From Gamarada debralockiae (taxonomy: Eukaryota; Ascomycota; Leotiomycetes; Helotiales; Hyphodiscaceae), in NCBI GenBank assembly GCA_002803225.1, contig NXFV01001585.1, positions 1 to 14,810 on the forward strand: a stretch of 14,810 nucleotides of DNA, written 5' to 3'. The position numbers and the translations under genes were made by a program. How positions within the stretch are numbered: the stretch's first letter is position 1; each line of letters starts with the position of its first letter. This document shows, in pieces, positions 9,032 through 14,810 of this stretch. Under the pieces are notes generated by a model. That model was not told the DNA's origin and made no database searches. It saw only the letters and a program-made list of their open reading frames with translations.

Positions 9032-9268
9032 TAACGCCAAGGTCAAATTATTGCCTAAGGATCTAAGGCACTTGGGATTTTCCCGAGGGAGTTGATGCCT
9101 GAGGCGCGAAGTAGGTCTTACAATTGTAAGAACCTCGCTTAAGTCACATAATGACTAGGACTGCTACACCACTACGCCAGCTGTTACTCTTTTCCTACTA
9201 GGTTTAATGAGGACAGCCGAGACTACTAGTTCAATGCGAGCCTAGCTCCTCCGTGGACGAGTAGCCTT
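9032..9268 (+). other. 3' non-coding region of the inner element
   Basis: Between the pol stop and the polypurine tract are about 240 bases that keep CpG and CpA better than pol. Two palindromic features occur: CTTACAATTGTAAG (9117-9130) and AGTCA/TGACT arms at 9142-9156. On the minus strand 9169-9179 reads TGGCGTAGTGG, a match to the RNA polymerase III A-box consensus. A pol extension in the same frame is possible up to a TAA near 9150 if the TAA codons at 9029, 9032, 9056 and 9140 were once Gln. Confidence 0.5.
9117..9130. repeat. Perfect 14-bp palindrome CTTACAATTGTAAG
   Basis: Both halves are exact reverse complements. It lies in the 3' non-coding part of the inner element, and the surrounding bases extend the pairing imperfectly (GGT...AACC). 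It may be an RNA hairpin or a protein site; no function is shown. Confidence 0.6.
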
Positions 9269-9282
9269 AGAAGGGGGATAGT
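9269..9282 (+). promoter_or_regulatory. Polypurine tract of the inner element
   Basis: AGAAGGGGGATA followed by GT directly precedes the 3' LTR, the position from which plus-strand DNA synthesis is primed in LTR retrotransposons. Its composition and location fit well. Confidence 0.85.
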
Positions 9283-9662
9283 TGTAACAAGAGCCTAGCC
9301 CTTGAAAGTGTACAGGCGATTGTACAGGCGATTTCATATAGCAACTATTACTTGAGCCAGGCTCAACATATCTGCACAGTCAGGAACAGTTAGCGATTAG
9401 TCAGTAGTTAGTTAGTGTATAGTCAGTTGTAGAGTCAGCAATAGTACAGCTAGCATATAAAGCTAGGAGTCTAGAGTAAAGGATAAGTAAGGCCTATTGA
9501 CCCTACTTTGGGAAGGCAAGCTTAAGTTTCATATCATACGAGCGCACTAGTACTATAGAACCTCTTTTCAATACAATCACTATTGTCTCCCTTCCCCTAT
9601 CGCTACTTCTCTGATATACTATAATCCCTCCTGCTGCCCTCCAGCTACCAGTAGCTGTTACA
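9283..9662 (+). repeat. 3' LTR of the inner element
   Basis: It is 380 bp, starts TGTAACA and ends TGTTACA, a 7-bp perfect inverted terminal repeat with the usual TG...CA ends. It matches the 5' LTR over its whole length. Both LTRs carry transitions relative to each other in both directions, so each was mutated separately after insertion. The two 12-bp TGTACAGGCGAT units at 9309-9332 are perfect here. Confidence 0.97.
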
Positions 9663-9667
9663 GTTAA
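9663..9667. repeat. Target-site duplication, right copy (GTTAA)
   Basis: Exact match to 3141-3145, immediately after the 3' LTR. The frame of the outer element resumes here with GTT AAG GAG. Confidence 0.95.
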
Positions 9668-10640
9668 GGAGACGATTAAGGTAATTCCGAGGCCTAATCT
9701 TTATTAGGAAACTAACGTTATATAGTCTCTCGAAGAGTTTAACTGTATTTTACTAGAAACTACTACTAGAAACAAGCCTTAGTATCGAGTCAAGCCTATA
9801 GCATACTAACCCAAGAAGTTAAAAGGATATCGGGACTTAATTATCTAGTTAGGAAGTAGATATCCTATAGAAGCTATTCGGGATAAGCTTCTAGCTAATC
9901 TAATCTAATACCGAGAACTGTTTGAGGTCACTAATACTACCCGAACTACTTTGAAGTCTTTTATTAAAGAAAAGCCTATTAAGGAAGAAGCTATTGTTAG
10001 TATCTAATCGCTTAGTCTAGATAGTTTTATAACTCGAGGGTAGATTATAGTAACCCCTAAACTACTAATGAATATTATAGGTCCTACGGATATAGCTTCT
10101 AAACTAGTAATACTTGACATAGGAGCAGAGGCTAATATTATATTATACAAGCTTACTAAGAGCCTTAGGTATCTAATTTTAACTATAGAGAACTTTAAGT
10201 TAAAGATAGTTTTAGGATAAGTACTTTAGTTTGCCGGGATAGTAAAGGCTAATATTAAAATTAAATATAGAGTTAAGTATACTATAGTTTTCTTCTTAGT
10301 TCAGGAATTAAAGGGATAGACTTTACTAATAGTTCTTCTTAGATAACCTTTTATACGTATAATAAGGATAATCTTTAAGTATAGAGATTATAGTTCTATA
10401 GATACTATTTTTTATAACCCCCAAGACTACTAGACTTATACTATTTTAGTTATACCCCTAGTTAGAAGACTAGGCCGTTATAAGCGCTATTAATATACCT
10501 ATATTAAAGATACTAGTTCTAAGGAGGAAAACTAGATATTAGTACTTTTTCCTAGGATTATATTAGTATTAGAATAGGCTAGGGATTAAGTAAAGAAAAT
10601 AGATTTAATTATTAGGGTTTTAGTAATTCTAGAGTTTTAG
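9663..10640 (+). pseudogene. Outer element gag-pol continuation with retropepsin, RIP-mutated
   Basis: This continues the outer gag frame after the insertion. After a linker (for example YPIEAIRDKLLANLI, about 9857-9905), a retropepsin active site reads Leu-Asp-Ile-Gly-Ala-Glu-Ala-Asn (10113-10136), where Ile (ATA at 10119) replaces the Thr of Asp-Thr-Gly by one C-to-T change. Downstream, VLLRQPFI-type sequence near 10332-10355 (Q as TAA) fits the end of an aspartic protease fold. Gag and protease thus share one frame in this element, unlike the inner one. The frame ceases to be convincing near 10640, where the next domain continues in the -1 frame. Confidence 0.82.
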
Positions 10641-11389
10641 GAAAGGGGCTAGTAGATCCTAGTCTCTTAGTACTTACTAGTATAGTTATTGATTTTATAT
10701 TAGATAAGGAGGATTAGATTACTCTTAAAGAAGAAGACTTATATAAAGTACTAAAGGGCTAGTTCCTAGGACTCGGATTCTTAAAGAAGGATAGTATATT
10801 AATATACTTTCGTTTAGATCTACTAGTAGATCGAATATACAAAGCAAGCTAGGGGAAGTCAAAAGCCTAGGTAGAGATAGTAAAGATAGAGGAAGTCTTA
10901 AAGAATATAAGGGAACTAAAGCCGATAAAGGAATAGATTCCGAATTAGGTTACTATTAATATAGCGTATAAGCCGAAGTCTAAGAAAGTATAACTAATCG
11001 ATAAAAATAATAGAACTAGAGGTACTCTTAGAGGGAAGCTAGATTAGTATAAACGGTCTTTTAAGAGAAATACTCCTTAGGAATATATTAGCTAATTTAA
11101 GGATTACCTATTATTACAAAGGACTATAATTCCACGAGAGTCCTAGTTAACCTTAAAACAGATCAAGAGACTTAATATTAAAGACTAGCTCTAGCTAAGG
11201 GAAAGAGAAATATTAATTGAGATACTAATTAACTATAAAGTAGTAATTGTATTTAATTAGACTAAAAGTTCTTAAATCTATAAGGATATTAGCCCTCTAG
11301 TTATTATTAAGATAGTAGAATATAAAGTATAATAAGAACTAAGCTTCTTTGTTTTAAGAGCTCTTATTCTAGCTATTCTAAAGATCCTA

Positions 11390-12060
11390 TAAGACTGACT
11401 TAAGTAGAGAGTACTTAAATATTATAATAGACTATATCGGAATCTATAGTTTTTAGTTACTAAGAAAACCCTTAGGATATATTGACTTATTAACGCTATA
11501 ATAAAGCTTAATTTAGTAATACTAAGGGATATAAATCTATCTTCTTTAGTAGACAAATTTTCAGAAGAATTTACTAGGTGTATAGTTACTTTATTAATTG
11601 ACTTCTTTTCTAGATATAATTAGCTTATTCTTATACCTGAATATAGGGATATAACTACCTTTATAATACTACTTAAACTACTTTAGATAATAACCTTATC
11701 TCAAGGAGTAACTAACTCAGTTGCCTAGTTTATATAAGTAGTAATATGTATCCTTGATAACCTTTTCCTATATATTACTATACTATTCCTAGATAATATT
11801 AGAATTAAGGGTCTATATACTACTTATAATAATAAGGAGATCCTTCCTAGAGTCAGAAGATATATATTTGAATATATCCAAAACTTAGATAAGACTATAG
11901 ACTAGATTGAATATATAGGAGCTTATATTAGGACTAAATCATAGTTCTACTATAATAGAATAAATATTATCGGATTCATTTATAGGTATAATAGCAGGAC
12001 CCCTACTACTTCAAAAGTAATTAAGATACTAGAGTAGCTATCTTATTAGAATATTACTGA
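11390..12060 (+). other. Reverse transcriptase domain of outer pol
   Basis: Blocks recognised include FLVTKKTLR, LVDKFSEEFT (about 11549-11578), LIDFFSRYNQ with the first catalytic Asp intact (GAC 11600-11602), TLSQGVTNSVAQF (about 11696-11734, one Q as TAG), and the YxDD-equivalent box Phe-Leu-Asp-Asn at 11786-11797. Only the second Asp of that box is changed (AAT at 11795). Two of three catalytic Asp codons survive here, unlike the inner element. Confidence 0.9.
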
Positions 12061-12259
12061 AAGAAGAGTATTTATTAGAATTTGTGTTTATTACTAGATC
12101 TAGATCAAGGATTTTATTATTATTACTATTCTAATCTACTAGCTGTTTAGGAAGAGTATTAAGTAGAATTAGAGTACTAAGTAAGACCAAGCTATAGACA
12201 CCCTTAAAACTATACTTACTACTACTCTAGCGTTGTACAAAATCTAATATAGACCTAGA

Positions 12260-12650
12260 TAAGGTGAGATCTATATTAGGATAGATATAAGCCTTAAAGA
12301 ATAGAGAGGTATTATAGGATAGTTTAATAGAGATAATAATCAAAGGGTTTCTTAATATAAATTAGGACTCTAGAATAAGGTAAAGCATAACTATAATACT
12401 ATAAAGAGGGAGTATAAGGGAGTCCTTAAATACCTTTAAAGACTTTAATATTAGCTATATAGGGTCTACTTTATCTTAGAAACCAATATAGAGGTTCTTA
12501 TTATCTAGCTTAACTATACTACTACTAATCTACCTAGAGCTTTTATTACTCGATAGATTATATAAATTTAGATATTTAACTTTAAGGTTCAATATATAAA
12601 GGGGAAGATATATACAGTAGCTGATAGACTTTCGAGATAGCCCCGGATAA
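12260..12650 (+). other. RNase H domain of outer pol
   Basis: The first catalytic Asp is kept (GAT 12284-12286, in IRIDISLKE). The Trp normally found a few residues later reads TAG (W-G to stop-Arg). The end is marked by KGKIYTVADRLSR near 12599-12637, which matches the conserved VADxLSR signature that closes Ty3/Gypsy RNase H domains. Confidence 0.85.
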
Positions 12651-12989
12651 TGTCTAATAACCTTAATAAGTAATATAAAGGGGATATTAATAATTAGATT
12701 ATAGCTAAGTTAGACTATCTTGGAATTTTAGCTCTGTCTATTGAAGGGGTTAGAGATAGCGATAATCAGGCCCCAGGATCTAGGCAAGAGTTAGTACAGG
12801 AAAAGCCCTTGGATAGTGGATATTTAGATTATTTATAGAACCTTGCTCGATTTTTAATAATATTAAAGAAGCCTATTAGTATATCTTAAGTGGAGTTCTG
12901 TGCTCTTAAACGGGAAGCTACTAAGTATAGTGTTCGGGACTAATAATTATAGAGGAATACTACTAAAGCCTTCTTACCTAGACTAGTAG

Positions 12990-14095
12990 TTAATTCTGAT
13001 AAGTACTACGTAAAGTTACTTAAAGCTCTTTATAATAAAGTTAGCTATAGAGGACGAGAAAGTATATACGCTAGGCTAGCTACCTGATATTTCTGGAATA
13101 GGATATACCTTGATATTAAGGAGTATATAGATAGTTGCAAAGAGTATTAGTTTAAGTCGAAGACTCGCCTAAAAGAAGTCTTATTTCTAATCTAAGCTAG
13201 CTAATTGTTTATAGACCTAGCTATTAACGTTATATACCCGCTTAATACTAATAGATATACTAGACTTATTATCTATTGAGATAAGCTTTCTAGATAGCTA
13301 GAAGCTCGAGCTCTTTGTATTATTATTACTAAGACAATTATAGATTTTATTTAGTAGGAAGTTATATACTAATATAGACTTTTCGGACGAATAACTATTA
13401 ATAGAGGAGTTAAGTTTAAGAAAGAGATTATTAAGCTTCTTTAAAGATATAGAGTAAAACGGGTTTAAATATTAGTATATAATACTTAAGTAAATAGGAA
13501 AAGTAAAGGAGGATATAAGCTAATCCTAAATACTCTTATAACTCTAACTGATAGTAGTAAGTACAAATAGCCTAGATATCTCTATTCAATATTATTCGCA
13601 GAACGTACTTTAATTTATAGACTAACTAGGTATACCCTATTCTATCTAGTATATAGCCGCGAAGCTGTACTACTAATTAAGACGAAGTACCTAATCTAAA
13701 GAACCCTTAGCTAGAATAATATCTATATATATAAAGAACTATTAGTTATTTAAGTAAGATAGCTAGAAATACAAGACAAAGATATCCTAGAAGTAATAGC
13801 TAAATAGACTTGAAAGCGCTAGGAAGAACAAGAGTATTAAAATAAAATATATAATATTTAAAAGGAACTTATTAATATTAGAGATATAGTTCTTTACTAT
13901 AATATCTTTATAATAGATCGAGATAAGTTAAAGGCAATGAAGCTTAGCTAGAGATAGCTTAGACTATATTAGGTAGTAATTACAAATAGTATAAAGGGAG
14001 TCTATACTTTAGAAGATATAGATAGAGCTAAGCTAAGAGAAATTTTTTCTAAAAACTAACTTAAGAAGTTTATTAAACGGGATTGATACTTTTAA
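12990..14095 (+). other. Integrase domains of outer pol
   Basis: The zinc-binding part has Tyr at both His positions (Tyr-Asn-Lys-Val-Ser-Tyr-Arg-Gly, near 13030-13053) and DSCKEYQ where Cys-x2-Cys is expected (near 13130-13150). In the catalytic core all three acids are lost: Asn at 13226-13228, Asn at 13400-13402 and Lys at 13505-13507, with the last two 35 codons apart. The tail (KGVYTLEDIDRAKLREIF and KKFIKRD, about 13996-14090) fits the C-terminal integrase region of this lineage. Every change is one G-to-A or C-to-T step from the expected codon. Confidence 0.88.
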
Positions 14096-14467
14096 GCTTT
14101 AAATAAAGTAGTTATTAATATTAAAGAAGAAGAATAATAGATAGTAGCTAAGAAGAAAGACTAGAAACTTGAAGAGAAAGAAGCTTAGGCTAATACCTTA
14201 GAGTAGGAATTTAAGAGAGAAGGAGAAGGAGTAGAAGTTAATAAGCCCTTAGAATAGGAACAAAGAATTATAGTTTAATTATCTAGGATTTCGGAACGAA
14301 GGAAGGCGTAGTATATTTAGTTCCCTAAAGATTAAGAGTAGATAAAATAAAAGGTAAGGATAGTAATAAAGGGACTAAAGAGGGGGAAGAACGACAGAGG
14401 GTCTAAATATAATAAGATAACGGCGATATTAACGACTTTAACGAAGAACTCGACTACAAGAGCCTAG

Positions 14468-14810
14468 AATAGCCTAGTTAAGTAAGACTTATTCTTAGCT
14501 TATTTTTAAGTATAGTGCTAAAGCACTATATAAAGACAGCCCTCCAAAGAGAACTACTAGGGCAGGAACTTAATTTTATTGTACTGAAAACAATGCGTTA
14601 CAATACTCCTAACTTAGTATTAACGGAGAACGAATTCTCTAGCACTAAGAATCTCTATATATCTAAGCTAGTACTAGCTATTTCAAACCTCTCGCTACTT
14701 AGACGGAAAGTATAGTTAAGGACTTAAGTACTTAGTAGAGGTAAGGAAGAAGAGCAAAACGCCGAATCGCGGACAGAATCGAGCCCCCGAGAAAGAAGTT
14801 AAAAGGGAAT
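14468..14810 (+). other. Right margin: 3' non-coding region of the outer element or flank
   Basis: No convincing gene. CpA, TpG and CpG become more frequent after about 14530, as in the left margin. It holds the 14511-14530 inverted repeat and ends with a purine-rich run (14790-14810) that could be a polypurine tract just before a 3' LTR outside the window. It shows no clear similarity to the left margin, so it is not evidently the partner LTR. Confidence 0.4.
14511..14530. repeat. 20-bp near-perfect inverted repeat
   Basis: TATAGTGCT and AGCACTATA form 9-bp arms around a 2-base centre. It lies about 45 bases after the probable end of outer pol. It could be an RNA hairpin or a protein-binding site; no function is shown. 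Confidence 0.6.

Larger units (their letters stand above)
3146..9662 (+). mobile_element. Inner (younger) Ty3/Gypsy chromovirus, complete but RIP-inactivated
   Basis: This 6517-bp element is complete by structure: two 380-bp LTRs, a short leader, gag, pol in the order protease, reverse transcriptase, RNase H, integrase, chromodomain, a polypurine tract, and a 5-bp target duplication. The terminal chromodomain and the GPY/F-like integrase tail place it among fungal chromoviruses. Gag codons start at positions 0 mod 3 and pol codons at 2 mod 3, so pol is in the -1 frame relative to gag. Pol stays in one frame over about 4.1 kb, so loss of function is by point mutation, not by indels. The LTRs, leader and 3' non-coding region keep more CpA than pol does. 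Confidence 0.95.
10640..14467 (+). pseudogene. pol: Outer element pol: reverse transcriptase, RNase H, integrase, RIP-mutated
   Basis: The frame with codons at 2 mod 3 can be followed from about 10640 to TAG at 14465-14467. A pre-RT region (about 10652-11380) is followed by reverse transcriptase (about 11390-12060), RNase H (about 12260-12650), a linker, integrase (about 12990-14095, with a GPY/F-like tail), and a Lys/Glu/Gln-rich tail to about 14460. This lineage does the usual copying and integration of element RNA. Stops are dense, mostly TAG and TAA, with a few TGA and TAG at Trp positions. The frame is -1 relative to the upstream gag-protease frame. No chromodomain is recognisable. It is more altered than the inner pol: CpA is almost absent across much of it. 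Confidence 0.9.
470..14810 (+). mobile_element. Outer (older) Ty3/Gypsy LTR retrotransposon, RIP-degraded, split by the inner element
   Basis: The segments before 3146 and after 9662 belong to one element. Gag on the left runs into a break at GTTAA and the same frame resumes after the duplicated GTTAA on the right, leading into a retropepsin, then reverse transcriptase, RNase H and integrase in Ty3/Gypsy order. The pol sequence resembles a lineage common in ascomycete genomes, recognisable by a catalytic box of the type FLDDIGVKG (here FLDNIRIKG) and a GPY/F-like integrase tail. No chromodomain is seen. Nonsense codons are dense and almost all explainable as CAA, CAG or TGG changed by one transition. 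Neither LTR has been identified, so both ends are provisional. Without the 6.5-kb insertion and one GTTAA copy, the visible part is about 7.8 kb. Confidence 0.85.

Noticed and set aside
9117..9185. A tRNA gene on the minus strand
   Set aside because: Only the A box and GGTTC match. The T stem and acceptor stem do not pair, so I list it only as a weak observation.
14515..14715. Open frame of 66 codons on the plus strand
   Set aside because: It begins at GTG inside the 14511-14530 inverted repeat; the first ATG is at 14593 or so. It has no domain and sits in less mutated non-coding sequence, where short open frames are expected by chance.
1..14810. An intact host gene or a non-transposon system hidden in the window
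   Set aside because: Apart from the short margins, every long protein-like stretch belongs to, or lies within, the two retrotransposons. I saw no intact long frame on either strand and no CRISPR-like spaced repeats.

Overview
The window looks like a repeat-rich, gene-empty block from a filamentous ascomycete (Pezizomycotina-type) genome. It is almost entirely two nested Ty3/Gypsy LTR retrotransposons, both inactivated by a C-to-T mutation process that behaves like repeat-induced point mutation (RIP). Glutamine and tryptophan codons have become TAG/TAA/TGA, catalytic Asp and Glu codons have become Asn and Lys, TpA is very common and CpA is scarce. No intact protein-coding gene, tRNA or rRNA is visible. 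The species cannot be determined from this sequence.

Layout. Positions 1 to about 470 are a non-coding left margin, the first ~230 bases of which look little mutated. From about 470 to 3145 comes the left part of an older outer element: a protein-like frame upstream of gag (~470-1140), then gag (~1143-3145). At 3146-9662 a second, younger element sits inside it. It has two 380-bp LTRs with TGTAACA...TGTTACA ends, a perfect 5-bp target duplication (GTTAA), gag with a CCHC knuckle, and a single-frame pol encoding protease, reverse transcriptase, RNase H, integrase and a C-terminal chromodomain. From 9663 the outer element resumes in the frame it had at the break: protease to about 10640, then reverse transcriptase, RNase H and integrase in the -1 frame to about 14467. 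The last ~340 bases are less mutated non-coding sequence ending in a purine-rich run. The outer element's LTRs are not recognised and may lie outside the window.

How it fits together. The outer element inserted first and is the more heavily mutated. The inner chromodomain element later landed in its reading frame, as expected for a chromovirus whose chromodomain favours methylated heterochromatin, and was then mutated too. Its two LTRs differ at about 32 of 380 positions by my hand count, all but one of them transitions. Neither element can encode working proteins.

Less ordinary features are: a protein-like frame ahead of gag in the outer element; a possible Tf1-like self-priming site in the inner element; a 3 x 63-bp in-frame tandem repeat between RNase H and integrase; a -1 frame change between protease and reverse transcriptase in the outer element; and a tRNA-like A box on the minus strand of the inner element's 3' non-coding region.
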